A DNA stretch of 64,000 nucleotides from Albifimbria verrucaria. Its lineage: Eukaryota; Ascomycota; Sordariomycetes; Hypocreales; Stachybotryaceae. Shown piece after piece: positions 34,796 through 47,100 of the stretch (its first letter is position 1; every line of letters begins with the position of its first letter). Location of the stretch: assembly GCA_020081605.1 (NCBI GenBank), contig JAHREC010000019.1, positions 682,001 to 746,000 on the forward strand, in the 5' to 3' direction. The notes under the pieces are model-generated. The model saw nothing but the letters and a program-made list of their open reading frames with translations, had not been told where the DNA came from and made no database searches. The translations under genes were made by a program, and so were the position numbers.

Positions 34796-35620
34796 TCAAA
34801 TATTGGGTACTATGAGGGTTATGCGTGTAAGGGTGATATCCTTGCAGCGTCTGCTTTGTTGCCCCGATGGAAAACTCCAGTGGCCCTTGTGCCCGTATTT
34901 GTATATTCGTGGCTCATTTTCGAGAGATTCGAAAAAGCTGCAGTACCACAACTGCCATACTGGATCTTCTCCTTCTTCCCAACTTACAGCAGAGCCTGCT
35001 AATGGAATTTCAGCTATCACGATGCGCATGGACACATGAACGCCATCCAACAGAGTAGATGGTCTTGGAGACCCATCTCTGTAGCTCTTCAATACCCTAT
35101 TACCCACCCGATTATGTCACGATTATATCTTGCTCGACATTTCCTGCCAAAGGCAATCCATCTGGGCGGCAATGGTGTGGTGTTGAAATGGAATAATATA
35201 GGCTCCTGGCCAGAGAGAGTATTTGAACAGGTTGAGATTCATCACTTGGGTTAACCTCCCCGCATGAATCTGTGTTACCTATCCGTTGGCGGACCTCGGC
35301 AGTTGCATACCTCAGCTCTCCAGCACGCGGTATCGGGAAGTAATGCGCACATGTTACATTGTCTTCCTTCGTCAGATCATTAATGCCATCCATCCAATGG
35401 TAATGACGTCGAGCCCAGCTTTGGGACTTAAAGGGATGTCATCAAGGTGATCCATGCTCGGAATTGTGCCGAGCTAGCGCACAGGGATGGACAAGCGTGT
35501 CGGCGGCTCCGCGATCCGCTCAGGAGAGACGTCTCGACATGGCTTAACGACCAGTTCAATGAATGTATTCCGAAATGAATGTATTCCGAATAGAGACGCT
35601 CTTCTCCGTATGAATGATTA
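34796..35620 (-). pseudogene. Decayed partial copy of the neighbouring multi-TM gene
   Basis: Minus-strand reading gives, in several frames and with in-frame stops, pieces collinear with the gene at 31964-34186. They are GTIPSMDHLDD (copy) against GTFPAMTRLEDS, LRYATAEVRQRIGNTDSCGE against VRYATAEVCRSFGQGHTCGM, QPVQILSLARS against QQVQILSLASE, and the block SMRIVIAEIPLAGSAVSWEE with GEDPVWQLW against FVRIVMAELPSAGCAVTTEE with GEDPLWQTR. The membrane-spanning N terminus and C terminus were not found. Divergence is well beyond sequencing error, so this is a genuine old duplication that has lost its reading frame. Confidence 0.75.
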
Positions 35621-36567
35621 GACGATCGAGGCCTACTGAGTCCGCGTCCGGTCAAATATTGTTGCGGCGACTGCATAGGGAAGGCCTATAGTTCACGGCG
35701 TTGATATGTGCACTGATGCTATCTCGCTAAACTGGACGGGTTATAACGCGCGCGTTGCTAATCTCTTGGCCACCCTGAGGCTCAGCTTCCCCAGGACTTT
35801 ATGCAGGTGTGAACCACGCACATGTTTAGCATCTCCAACAACATGCACGGGCCAGAAGGCCCCGACCCGATGGTGCGCGCGCTCTTAACTACCGCCTCCA
35901 CAAAGAGGATTCACCAAGACACATCGAGGGCGCAGGCCTTGATGAGAGCCGTGCATATGCTGCATGATATCATAATGGACGATTTCATCGACTTCTGGAA
36001 CGAGCAGGCAGAATAAGTGCATGCTCCACACGCGCGCTGGTGTAGCTACGCCACCAATACCGAGGAGTCTGATATATATAGTGCCAGACTGGGTTTTTAT
36101 AGCAGCTGTGTTTATGAAATTTGCGGATCAAGTACATTGATTGCTTTAATGTTTTATCCTCTCCTCTTATTGTACTAAATGCCTTTAGATAATGCATGTT
36201 CGACTGGCGCCGATAGAACGGACAGTCAAAGCCGACACCTAGGGCGGACGTTGCCAAGATGATAGGGAACCTACTAGGTCCAGCCACCGCCAGATGACTG
36301 TGTCTTCTCCTCCTTTATTATGCTGTCATAGTCACCGATATAAAATGTCCCAACCTAGAGTAGTCGCGTGATCTTTCATCAGCGCGATCGTTCAGCTGTA
36401 CGTATATGGTAACCCCAGCATTCTTTCTCCCAGGGATGACCCCCTGCTGGCCCAAGCCTCAATCTAACAACATGGGTTCGTAAGGTTGCACCAGCTCCAT
36501 CATCCTCTCCCAGAACCCTCGTTGGCCAGTGTTGCACTACGTACGATATCGAATATTCGATCTGTCT

Positions 36568-36620
36568 AGCAGCAGCAGCAGCAGCAGCAGCAATAGTAGT
36601 GGTAATAGTAGCAGTAGTAG
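36568..36620. repeat. Trinucleotide microsatellite (AGC)8 grading into (AGT)n
   Basis: Eight AGC units from 36568 are followed by imperfect AGT/AAT/AGC units to about 36620. It lies in non-coding DNA; the open frame across it is a product of the repeat. Confidence 0.9.
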
Positions 36621-36839
36621 GGAACCTCCAATCTCTGTAGCAGTCTACTCTCAACCCCTACACTCCTAATCTAGCAGACAACCCCTGCTCTCTTCTCCTG
36701 CCAATTCTTGCACTCCATTTTCACTGCCTATTTTTAGTATAGTCTTGATCTTCTAAATGAAACTTACGATATGGGTCCTCTTCTACCTCTATAGGGTTAT
36801 ATGGCGCGCATCAGCCTCCCAGAATTCTTGTAGATCTTG

Positions 36840-36971
36840 CGCACAGCGCAACTACCTCAACTCGTCCATCTTACATACGGCGCGCATGCCTAAACTTATC
36901 CATCTCGCGCACAGCGCAATTACCTAAACTCGCCCATCTCACGCACAGCCTCCTACAACTGGCTCATCTTA
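36840..36971. repeat. 34-base minisatellite, about four copies
   Basis: Units start at 36840, 36874, 36908 and 36942. The first three are exactly 34 bases and the last is 30. The first and third agree best (CGCACAGCGCAAYTACCT then MAACTCGYCCATCTYR); the second and fourth are more diverged but end in the same YCATCT core. The array lies 281 bases before the start codon of the Gly-rich secreted protein. Confidence 0.85.
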
Positions 36972-37251
36972 GCTCCTATCATGGTTGTATAGTAGAATGA
37001 ACCAAATATTTAAAGAGGTCAACTGCCTCCTTCAATACAGACTTCTTAGAATCAATAAACACATCCTCTTCACTTAACAACTTTCTACCTCTTCATTTTT
37101 CCTTTTTGTCTCTTTCCTTGTTTCCTTTGTGGTCTTTTCCATTCTTTTCACTGTTACCTCTTGACTCGAAACTCAACAGAGAAAGGCCCCAAGAAGCTTT
37201 CCAAGTCGTAACATTACTTCATACTATATCAATCACTTCCATCTCATCACA

Positions 37252-37802
37252 ATGCAGTTCAGCACTATTCTCACCATCTTGGTTGCAGTAGCCGCTGTTG
37301 AAGCTGTGCCTCGCCGAGGCGGAGGAATCAGGCCCGGAAAGGGAGGAAGCAGCGGCGGTGGCAGCAGCGGTGGTGGCAGCATCGGCGGTGGCAGCAGTGG
37401 TGCCATCAACAACGCTGCTAAATCGGAAAAGGCCAACCAGAAGCTCAGCGCCATCGAGGGACTCAGCTTGGCCATAGACACAGTGGGCCTCGCAGTTGCT
37501 CTCAAGAATACCTTTTCTGGCAACCCAGGTAAGAGCCATATACAATCGATCCGTTGCATCCCCAACATCTGGCTAACTTTCCCGCCTTCTACAGACAAAT
37601 GCGCGGCCCTCGACAGGGAATTGATGAGGTAGGCTGCTCCAAGGACGGCTGGTGCTGGAAGCCCTGCAATGCCCAGAACCCTACCTGGTGGGCCTGGACT
37701 TCGAAGACTCTAGGTCAAGTTGACTACAACCAATGCACCACCGATCAGGACTGCATCAACGCAAGTTCAAACGAGATCAGCGCCGATGGGTGCGGATGTT
37801 GA
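37252..37802 (+). CDS. Small secreted Gly/Ser-rich then Cys-rich protein, one apparent deletion
   Basis: The leader MQFSTILTILVAVAAVEA precedes a dibasic site (VPRRGG). A Gly/Ser repeat follows (GGSSGGGSSGGGSIGGGSSG), then a helical segment KLSAIEGLSLAIDTVGLAVA. An intron (37529-37594) is followed by DKCAALD; one base is missing near 37620-37630. The rest is VGCSKDGWCWKPCNAQNPTW, then TSKTLGQVDYNQCTTDQDC and ending ADGCGC. The mature protein would have eight or so cysteines in the last 70 residues. Architecture and size fit a candidate effector or wall-associated protein. I recognise no domain. Confidence 0.8.
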
Positions 37803-38423
37803 TTGATTGTTACCTATATACCTTGGGTAGGCTAGTTTCTATAGCTGTCATTGGCTTGGATTGAAACCCAGCAGCTCAACGTCAATATACTATTCCTACC
37901 CTAATATTTGCTCTTACCTGCGTCCCAACCGTAAGCTCTGCCTGCTGCAAGCTGTGCCTGCCTGACATGACCTGTTCCTAAGTAAGCTATACCTATCCTG
38001 ACTCTGCTATGTCAATTTACTATCTTCCTTTGTGGGATAAAAGATTCTTCGCTTTCGGTAAATCGTACGCACGTTGGTTATTATCAAGATCACCTCTATT
38101 GATTCTCCATAGAAGTTGTCTAGTTTACGCCCTGACCCCGCTTGTATAAGCTGATATGCCTCCCCAGCGTATCATAGAAGAGTAATAGGTTCAGCTACGG
38201 TGGACTGACAAGCCGCATCAAGTTCTACTTCAACCACTGAAACGCAAAGTCACACCTTTCCAAGACATAGTCACCGTTCAAATACCACTTTCGCACATAT
38301 GAACAATCCCTACAATATATACCACCCACCAATCTTTATATACACCACTCTCTGCCCCTTATCACCTCCATCCCTATCCCCCATCGCCAACTTCCATATA
38401 TGGCATCCCTCCTTCTCCACCAC
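37803..38423. other. Intergenic spacer, 0.6 kb
   Basis: 3' flanks of two convergent genes. Nothing recognised. Confidence 0.5.
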
Positions 38424-39308
38424 TTACACATCCGGCGTCGACCCTCCATAATAATGAATCTACCCATCAACGTCAGCAAACCCACTCTCCCTTTCTCACT
38501 CAACACCTCAAAACTCACCGTCTGGTCCGCACACCCTGCCGGCGTCTGGTACCCATAGGCCCCCGTATTCACAAACAGGTGCTGCCCCTCGCACACCAGC
38601 CACGCCGCCTCGTTCGGCCGCTTGATGTCGTCCGTGTGCCACGTCAGCGTGTCGCCCTGAAACCCAAACGTCCCGTAGTCGTTCTTCTCCGCCGCGAACC
38701 ACGTCTTCAGCTTCCGCTGCGTCTTGTCCGTCGGGTTCTCCACGTGCAGGTACAGCGAGCCCCCGCTCCCCGTGTTGTACACCAGCTGCCCGCTCACCAC
38801 GTTGTACTGCCCCGCGCGCGTCGCCGCCGAGAGGTATGCGTCGCCGGCGACCCCGTCGGCTGCGCCTGGAGGTACGAGTGGTAGTTGGGCGGTGCGACGG
38901 CCCGGATCCAGTACCACCCTGCCACGAGCGTCGGTCCCGGGTTCGTTCCGCCGCCTGTCTGGGTCGCCGAGACGCCTCCGGAGCCGCCCGTCGCCGAAGT
39001 CCTCGACTGGGTTGTAGACGGTGGAGCTGTCGTGGTCGTTCCGGCCGCAGTCCCGGGGATGCACTGCGAGTACCACTGGTTCTGTGCAACACACTGATAG
39101 CCACTCACGCAAGTCGTTGCTCCGCTCCATCCACTACCTCCGCCTATTCGCCAAAAAGCCAGTTAGTAAATCATTCCAGAATTACCCTCTCAGTGGTAAG
39201 TCATCCTCAATCTCACATACACTGCTGCCACGCCCCAGACTGGGCCGCCGCACCGCTCACCATCAGAGCAGCGGGCAATCCCGCAAACAATATCTGTGAG
39301 AAAAACAT
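38424..39308 (-). CDS. Secreted protein with N-terminal CBM1 cellulose-binding module
   Basis: Exon 1 (39221-39308) encodes the leader [20 protein letters not shown] and [11 protein letters not shown]. The intron is 39144-39220, and exon 2 continues [20 protein letters not shown] then [10 protein letters not shown], a complete fungal CBM1 with aromatic residues for cellulose binding. A Thr/Ser/Gly linker leads to a second domain: [60 protein letters not shown] and [20 protein letters not shown]. This second domain is common in fungal secretomes beside CBM1, and I know no activity for it. One base is missing near 38849. Another near 38450 would give the ending [11 protein letters not shown] with stop at 38424-38426; without it the frame runs on to 38336. 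Confidence 0.85.
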
Positions 39309-40017
39309 GTTATAATCCAAAATACCCAACTCTTCCAAGTATTGAACTTTGCTCATCCACCCTTCTCCCGTCAAGGAAACCCCTACCTTCTTATACCCTT
39401 CACCCCCTCCCTCCCATTCCGCTTCCCACTTTCGCCCCGGACGCACACTGCCGGCAGCCAGCCGTTTATATTAACCCTGTCAATGCACCGACAAACCAGC
39501 CCTCCTCACTTAACCCTTGCAGTACTCCTCGTCTTCTGTTCTCCCTCCCTGGCCTTCATTTCAGGGCATCTCTTGGCTCGTCGATCCGTCCCCTCGGCTG
39601 CAGCGATCCATCGGGCTCGGCGCCTTGGCCTCCGAGACGGGCAAAACGGCAGGTTTCTGCTGCGCTCCGACAACCTCGTTCTGTTTTAGTCTCGGAATTT
39701 GCCAACGTAATTGATGTCTCTGCACTTTTTCTTTTTCGTTTCGAACCCACGAGGCCGTGTCGTCATCCGCGCTTCGGTTGATGTGCCGTGCTGGAATTAG
39801 CCCCAATCTATCTGCTACGACACCAGATGGAACAGCATACATAACACAACAGTGAGCTAAGTGAGCATAGAATCATGTCGGGTATATATACAATCAAATC
39901 AGAGAAGGGGAGAAAATAAACGCCAATGCTTCTTTTTCTCCTTCTCTTCTATATACAAAATCCGTATGCGTCATAAGTCGAACCCCATTTTTATTCGCTT
40001 CGTGACTCCCAGCACAC
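39309..40017. other. Intergenic spacer, 0.7 kb
   Basis: Promoter of the CBM1 gene and 3' flank of Rrb1. Open frames here lack any family resemblance. Confidence 0.5.
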
Positions 40018-41587
40018 TTAAACGCTGATGGTCCTGAACACGCTAAACTCCTCTCCGGTCGCGACCAGGCTGCCCACGATCTGCGGGTGCCAGTGCACCT
40101 CCTTGACATCCTTGAGGTAGTGCACGAACAGCAGCTGCGGCGGCACGTCCTGACGCCGGCCGTGTCCTTGCTCTCCTCGTCATCCAGCTCGACAGCCAGA
40201 TCCCACAGCGTAACTGTGTTGTCGGCGGCAGCCACCGCCATGATGGAGTCGTCGGTCGGGTGCCACTCGACGCTGGTGATTTGCTCCTTGTGGTAGTTGA
40301 AGCTCGCCAGGGGCTGCGGCTTGTCCGCGTTGCTCTTCCACTGTCGCAGGTCCCAAACGCCCCATGTACCGTCGTCAGCACCGGAGGCCAGCAGGTGCGA
40401 CGTCTGCCGCGACCACGACATGACGTTGACGTCGTAGTCAGACACCTGCACGGTGATGGCAGGCTTCCTCGACTTGGATCGCACGTCCCAGACGCGGATG
40501 GTGCCGTCGCTGGACGCCGACGCGAACACGGACTGCTCGGAAGGCGACCACTGAATCTCCTCGACACTGCTGGTGTGGCCCTGGAAGGCTCTGCTGTCGG
40601 TGACCCAACCGCCTCCGTCGGTGCGCGACGTCATGTAGATGAGACCGTCGTTGTCACCGGTCAGCAGCTTGCCGGGCACAGTAGGCGACCAATCCACGGC
40701 GTAACCCTCGGCCTTGTGGGCTCGGATCGTAGAGATGGGCTTGTTCTGCTGGGCAGAAATGGTGGTGCCCGGGTTGTCGAACGAGTTAAGGTGGGGGTGA
40801 CGTCGTGGATGAAGACATTGGTAGACTCGGTCATGGCGGCCGTCAGCGTCGTTCCAGGGCGGCCAGCCTCCTGGCTCGGAAGCTGGTGTGAGCGGATACG
40901 GTTGACGGTCGAGTTGAGAGGGATGGTCTTGCTCTCCAGGATGGGATCCGCATCCTCGGCGTCATCGTCGTCCTCATCGTCCGAATCCTCGGCCTGGCGG
41001 TCCATGCGGCCCAGACCGCTGAACTTCATGACCATGATCTGGTTCTCGTTGGCGCGGGCGTTCTCAGCCTGGGTACCGGCAACGGTATACATGGTGGCGG
41101 GGTAGGTCTTGCGGTCGTCGCCAAGCGAGTCCTTGACGATGTCGAAGGACAGGCACGGCCAGGAGTGCTGAGGCTGTGGAGCATCTCGTAGGTGGTCAGA
41201 TCGGGGCCAGCGTCTGGCCGGGCTCGAGCTTGCTGCGGCCGACGATGAAGGTGCCTTGGTCAACCTCCATTGCCTCTGCGAATCGTTAGAGCTATGCACG
41301 ATAACGGCGCGTGGTCTAGTCTCCAGCTGTGGAAAACCATTGCTGGGTTTCACACGCAGCGCATCGAATGGGGCAGACGAACCTGCTTTCTCCTCCGCCT
41401 CGCGCTCAGCATCAGGCCGTCCATCAACACCAGCCTCGATAATCTCGTCCTCACTCTCAAACTCATCCTCGAACTCGTCCTCGAAGTCGCCCATGTCCTT
41501 GTTGTCCATGTCGACGTCCATCTGGTCGGGGCGCTCGCGGTCCTTGAGAGGAGCGCCTCCGTTGGCGTCTGCGGAACGCTTCGACAT
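40018..41587 (-). CDS. RRB1: Rrb1/GRWD1-type WD40 ribosome-assembly chaperone, five apparent deletions
   Basis: This nucleolar WD40 protein escorts ribosomal protein L3 (uL3) into early 60S particles and is essential in yeast. The start at 41587 gives [11 protein letters not shown] and the acidic stretch [20 protein letters not shown]. Family blocks are [47 protein letters not shown], then WD repeats containing [38 protein letters not shown] and [20 protein letters not shown]. The carboxyl end, in the corrected frame, is VHWHPQ...[10 protein letters not shown] with TAA at 40018-40020. Five single-base losses interrupt it, near 41265-41285, 41203-41206 (G4), 41159-41163, 40793-40797 (G5) and 40149-40153. 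The first three together restore frame. An essential gene cannot plausibly carry five frameshifts, so these are most likely sequence errors. Confidence 0.92.
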
Positions 41588-42957
41588 GTTTGCACGGATG
41601 AATGCTTGTTATTTGAAAAAACGGCTTTGCGAGTGTGATGGGGTGAAAACCGACAAAGAAGCTCGCTTGTCGTCGGTTGTTTGGGCGGTATCGCACAATT
41701 GGGATAGGATATTTTCAGCCCCTCCAAAAAGTTCAACAGTCAAAAAAATTCATGGACTGGATGGACCCTCCTCACCCCACCAGCCCCTCACAGCACACAG
41801 CTCATAGCCTTCCAGAACAGAAATCTGGTGTGGCGCATGTTATCAGTTATCAGTAACGGGCGTCTTATCGGATAACTTATCAGCCGTCAGGTGTGGCGGT
41901 GCAAGCGCGCCGTCACTTTCCGCTTAGAGACGGAGCCCTACCAAGCCGGACGCCGGTCCTGCTTACAAATTTTCCTCCGACCCCGTCAGTCACCTCGATC
42001 AGTCAACGAGTTTCCTCCTTTGGGACAGCCCGTGATGCGTCTATATATGGACGACAATCAAGGTTGTAATCACAAAAGCCAACCAATCCAGGTTAATTCC
42101 AACCTCGGTCGTGTAATCAACCCTTTTCCACCGCTCAGCGCTTCGCAATCCTCAACTCGCTGCCCCGGACGGAACTCGGTGCATCTCTTGCGTGACCACG
42201 AGCCGCCCCTGCAAGCGACGACCCGAACGCGTCCCTTTCCCGATTCGGCAACTTAAGGCCCCTCTATTACCCAATTTATTCACTTGGATTTCTAACACGC
42301 CTCTGACCAAGCGCAACGCAACGCATCGCACGCCAGACAGCGAGCGTCAGCTTCGTCTTGTGAAATAGCATTGCTTCATGATCCTTCTCTACGGCGTATC
42401 CGGATCCTATCTTTATAATTAAAGTAATCAAGAAACCTGTTCTGTGTTGATTCCACCTCCATATCGACGTGAGGGGCTGGCCGCATGCACGACATCCAGA
42501 CCCTGGATGGTATCATCTTACAAACCGCATTCCCTGTCCAAAGCTTCCAAATCACCAAGCCATCGTTCCCACGCCCTTTGCATGCTCCTGTCACCACATG
42601 GGAATTTGTTAGCTTTGATTATAATAGGGATCCGTCCGGCCCCTCGGGCTTCTAGAAACCATCTCCACTTACATCATCAGCAACACGCACACACACACGC
42701 CCCTCCAATTCACTAAATAAGAGCTCTCTGTCCTGTCCCCGTCCAACCTTGTTATAATACCTCATCCAGACGTTAAAGGGAGAAAAAATAGTCCTATAAC
42801 CCCAAACTACTTTACGCGCCGCGCCACAAAACACTACCTGCCTTTTATCACCACCACACTTTTCTCTCCCACTCAACCCTCCCTCCATCAGTCCCTCCGT
42901 GACCCAATCTTCCCTCTACACACGTCAAGACAAGACAAGACAAAGACAACCGCCAAA
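41588..42957. other. Divergent promoter region of Rrb1 and thioredoxin, 1.4 kb
   Basis: No gene recognised. It contains a short CA repeat near 42690-42700 and an AC/CT-rich leader with GACAA repeats (42925-42950) before the thioredoxin start. Confidence 0.5.
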
Positions 42958-43489
42958 ATGTCCGTCGTTGAAATCACCACCAAGGCCCAGTTCGACGAGC
43001 TCGTCAAGACGACGCCCTACGTCGCCCTCCAGGCCCACGCCACCTGGTGCGGTCCTTGCAAGGCCATCTCGCCCTTCTTCGCCAAGCACGCCACCGCTGC
43101 CTCTGTCCCCGGCGCCCTCGCCTTCGCCAAGTTCGACACCGACGACGTCCCCGACCTGGCCTTTGAGCTCGGCATCCGCTCCATCCCCGCCTTCTTCTTC
43201 TTCGAGTCCGGCGAGAAGGCCACCGACCTGGCCGGCGCCAACCCCGCCGCCCTCAAGAAGCTCGTCGACACCTACGCCGACAAGGCAAAGGACGCGCCCG
43301 TCGCCGAGAAGCAGCCCGACGCCGCCGCCGCCGCCAAGGACAAGGAGAACCCGGACGCCATCAACTCTGTGAGTAGACTGTAGGCGCGCGCCGCCGCTGC
43401 TATCCATCCATTGGGCGGTGCAGGGTGCAGGCGTAGGAAGCCCATGTGCTGATATCATCCTTCAGTTCTCCACGACCGAGGACTTTTAA
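42958..43489 (+). CDS. Thioredoxin
   Basis: This small dithiol oxidoreductase reduces protein disulfides with electrons from thioredoxin reductase. Exon 1 (42958-43368) reads MSVVEITTKAQFDELVKTTP, with the active site ATWCGPCKAISPFF, then FAKFDTDDVPDLAFELGIRS and the cis-Pro loop SIPAFFFF. Exon 2 (43466-43489) adds FSTTEDF. Total is 144 residues, about 35 longer than a minimal thioredoxin because of an Ala/Lys/Glu-rich tail (AEKQPDAAAAAKDKENPDA). No leader, so probably cytosolic. No frame break. Confidence 0.96.
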
Positions 43490-44134
43490 TCAAGGACGGC
43501 CTGCGCTTCAGAAATCACTCGCCCTCCGTCCCCTTTACTCCGACCTGCTAGGTTACCAAAAAAATAGCGACATTTACACCACAAATACCCATAGCTCCCT
43601 CCACAATCACAAAAGAGAGCTTTTTACACTCGCGCCGAGGTGCGACGCGACGTGATGCGATACAAGGAGAGACGCTTGATGTGAGCGAAATGGCCTGCGT
43701 GTTACCCACCTGTGCGTCCAGGGCACGAGCGACCGCGCCTTATCAACCACAGCGCAGCCGCAACACGCAGCGACCATGAAATAGATGGAACAATTCGGAA
43801 TGGGCTCTATTTAGCATAGATTACGGGCATATAGCTTAAATCGCATTAGTTACAAAGGATTCATCCTCACGTATTCCATTACTCATGGGTCCTTTCCTAG
43901 TGGATTCTTCTATTCATGTGCCTTTGCTATAATCGAAATAATCATAATCATGTACCGTGTGCTTTTGGCTCTCGCTTGTTCCTTGAGAATCCCCAAACTC
44001 CCGCTTGTTCCGTGAAATAACAATTCGTAGTGATACATGGCCGTGTCCTTGCAAATCGTTTGTCTGGTATCAATGCTGTCCCTACATTACTCAGGGTCTG
44101 CTCCGCTGATGCAGATCAAGCTTCTGGCGTCCCT
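43490..44134. other. Intergenic spacer, 0.6 kb
   Basis: 3' flanks of the convergent thioredoxin and WD40 genes. Nothing recognised. Confidence 0.5.
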
Positions 44135-47100
44135 TCAAGGCTCGGTCGAGACACCGCACTTGTTGCATACCAGCGCCATCTTGCCATCCTCCACCTTGTT
44201 CAGCTTATAGTCAATGCTTCCGCATCCATCACACGTGGTGTTGCTGTCGCCGCCCATGGAGGAATCCGCGCTAAGGCGTCCTACCCCAGAGTCCGTACGC
44301 TTTTTCATCTGGATCTCCTGTTCTTCCACTTCTGGCCTTTCGGCGATGCTCTGGTTGCCCGAGTCCGAAAAGCCGTGCTTCGGCCTCTGCACGAGCGTGC
44401 CCATCGATCTTCGCCGATCCGTTTCGTCCAGTCCTCTCACACGTTGCAACTCATTGACGCCCATGCTTTTCCGCCCCGACAACTTGCGGCTGGGTAGTGT
44501 CGAACTGCTGTTCAGTGTGTGCTCTGGTTCGTTCTGGCTCACGTTATTGGCCACGGGAGAGCTTGGGGCCGTTGGGTACCGAAGATTCGGCAATGGGTTT
44601 CTCCATCTACTAAAGTTCCAAAACTCGTCTCCGTCTTCTCGTCGTGTTGATCGGACTCAGATGCACTGATGAGACTAAAGCTCGGTGTGGGAGGGAATGC
44701 TGGCCCGCTGGCTACGCGATTTGAAGGTCGATGAATACTGGTGGCAGGGCTGCGTGTGTTTTGAGGACGTAGAACTGGGCTGGATGTGTAAGGAGCCTTC
44801 TGGCCTCCGCGAGATTGGCAGGCGATCCATTCTTGGCGGCGGCCTTCATCGGGGAGAGTGACCGCTCGCTCCTGACCGACCCTCCACCGAAACTAGCCCT
44901 GCTTCCTTCAATGTCCTGTCGCCAACTCATTATCCTATCCGACACAGGCTGCAGCTGAGGGGGTTCGATCCGAGATTTACAGATCCACGCCTCGAATGCA
45001 CGCGGCTGCCAGCGCTCGTCTTGGTCATGATGCTAGCACTTCGTCCAACGCCCGTCAGCCGCCCCGATATTCTCGAGCCGGTCTCCCAAAGGTTCTGTTG
45101 ACGTTTTGCGAATGCGCAGTCCTGTCGGAACACCTTGATCGTGCCACTTCTGTCGGTAGTGATGATAATGTTGCCGTCAATGTGCTTGCTTCTCTCGATG
45201 TAAGCAGGGCTCTCCTCCGGCTTCTTCACCACCGCGATACCGGTCGGTGTCTCCAGATCAGTTTCTGAGTGCGCTGCTTGACTTGCCGTGCTCTCGTCCA
45301 GACTGACAAGTGTGACGGGTGGCGGGTTGCACAAGTCATACAAAGGATCCTCCGATGCGCTCAGAAGCTGCCTGCTCTTTGTCGGCGCCATCAACGCCGT
45401 CGTCACAACCTCAGGGTGGGCATCAAATGACTCGTAGGGCTGTTTATCTTTGTTGTCAGTCTCTGGCTGCTTGAGGTCCCAGATGTATGCCTTGCGATCT
45501 TCGCTACCGCAAATAATGTACTGGGCATCGTCGCTGAACCGTGCATGGATCTGGCTCGACTGGTTTTCTAGCCCTTTGAACTTGACCTCCAGCATCTTAG
45601 TTCGGAGGTTATAAACGCGAACACGCGAGTCGTTGGATGAGATCAGGACCTTGACATCACCATCCTCTGGTCCAGACGAGACCTTTGCCGTTTTGATACC
45701 AGTAATTTTGCTTCCCTTGGCATTCTTACCGCGAGACGACCGCACGTGGATTTGAAACTGCGGCTTGAGTCCCTCGGTTTCGTGGAAGATACACATGCCA
45801 TTGAGAAGACCGCATATAGCGATCTTTCCATCCGGGGAGAATGCAACAGCGGTAATGAACTCGGGTGTTGGGGCTGAGAAAGCCACCGTCTTGTCAGGTA
45901 TGCTCCATAGCCTCAGCTGAGCGTCCAGCGATCCAGCCAGAAAGAACCGGTCATCGGTTGGGTGAAAAGCAATCGAGGTGACAAGGTCACTATGCTTAAA
46001 CGTGCAGAGACACTCGCTGCGGCTCAGGTGCCAAAGCTTCACTGTCTTGTCCATAGATGATGACAGGAGGAAGTTGTTCTTACTCCAGCTGAGAGCTAGC
46101 ACATCATTCGTATGGCCCTCAAACTCGCGGGTGGGCTTGCTACAGAAGACAGGGGCGCTCAGTTTCTCGCCCTCGCCACCGGGTCTTGCAGCCTCTTCTT
46201 CTTCGTGTGCCTTGCGTTCCTCTGGTGTCGAGATCACAGAGAATACACGAACAACCTTGTCCTGGCCAGCAACGGCAAGATAACGCCCGTCTACGCTGAA
46301 CTCGGCTGCCCAGATGGCAGCGCCGCCTTGAGGAGCTTACTGCCAACTGCAGTTGCTGGAGTGCGGGAACCAGAGGCCTGCTCGGCTGGCTTGGTGCCCG
46401 AGAGCTCTTGGGCCAAGAAGAGGTGGTTGAAGTCCTTGTCCTTTTTGTTGTGCGGCTTGACACGAATGTACCGAGTGGGCTCCTTGTGGAAGGGGATGTA
46501 GCCGCCTCCGTCGCCGATGGCAGCCTTCAGAACACGAGCATCGCTGCCATCCTCGCGCAGTTCGCCAAGCTCAGAATCCGAGTCTTGGAAGTCATGGTCC
46601 TTCTTCCATGAGCCACGCATGCTCAATCGACTAAGAAATGAAGTACCCTTTCTACACGGAGTATGATGAATTAGCAACCAAGGTCAATGATGTATATGGG
46701 GTCTACCAATTACCTCCGCTCTTTGAGCGCATCAGGCGCAATGTTGATGGGTGAAGTCGGGGTTTCAGAGCCTTGCCGTTGGAGGTTATCAGTGGTTGGA
46801 CTCTCCGGACGGCCAGGTCCACGTAGCCGCTGGGCGATGGAGGGTTCGGTGTTGCTGTTGGTGCGGAGGAAGATTTGCTACATTCGAGCACATCATGTTA
46901 GTCCAGGGCTCAACGAAATCGGTCCTTTGGGTGTGACTGCTAACCGTGCTGAGGGGTCAAGGCCCACGTTGGTCTGAGTCGGAGTTCGAGACGGAGTTTT
47001 AGAATCCTTGTCTCTGGAGGGCTGGGGAGTGTTGATGCGAGACAGGCGAGATGTCGAGCGGCTGTTGGGCGGATGTTGGGACTGGTAGCTGTCGACACCT

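Larger units (their letters stand above)
35621..37251. other. Repeat-bearing intergenic region, 1.6 kb
   Basis: No solid gene. A plus-strand frame at 35822-36016 (65 codons) is too short and unlike anything known to me. The region holds an AGC/AGT microsatellite, a 34-base minisatellite and a pyrimidine-rich block (about 37075-37160) directly before the next gene. Confidence 0.5.

Noticed and set aside
36379..36654. Minus-strand frame of 91 codons with an Ala run
   Set aside because: The run is the AGC microsatellite; flanking sequence has no coding character.
42899..43458. Long alternative frames over the thioredoxin gene, one on each strand, both over 150 codons
   Set aside because: They are shadows of a GC-rich coding exon. 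The Pro/Ser/Thr or Gly/Val-only composition and lack of motifs contrast with the intact WCGPC thioredoxin frame.
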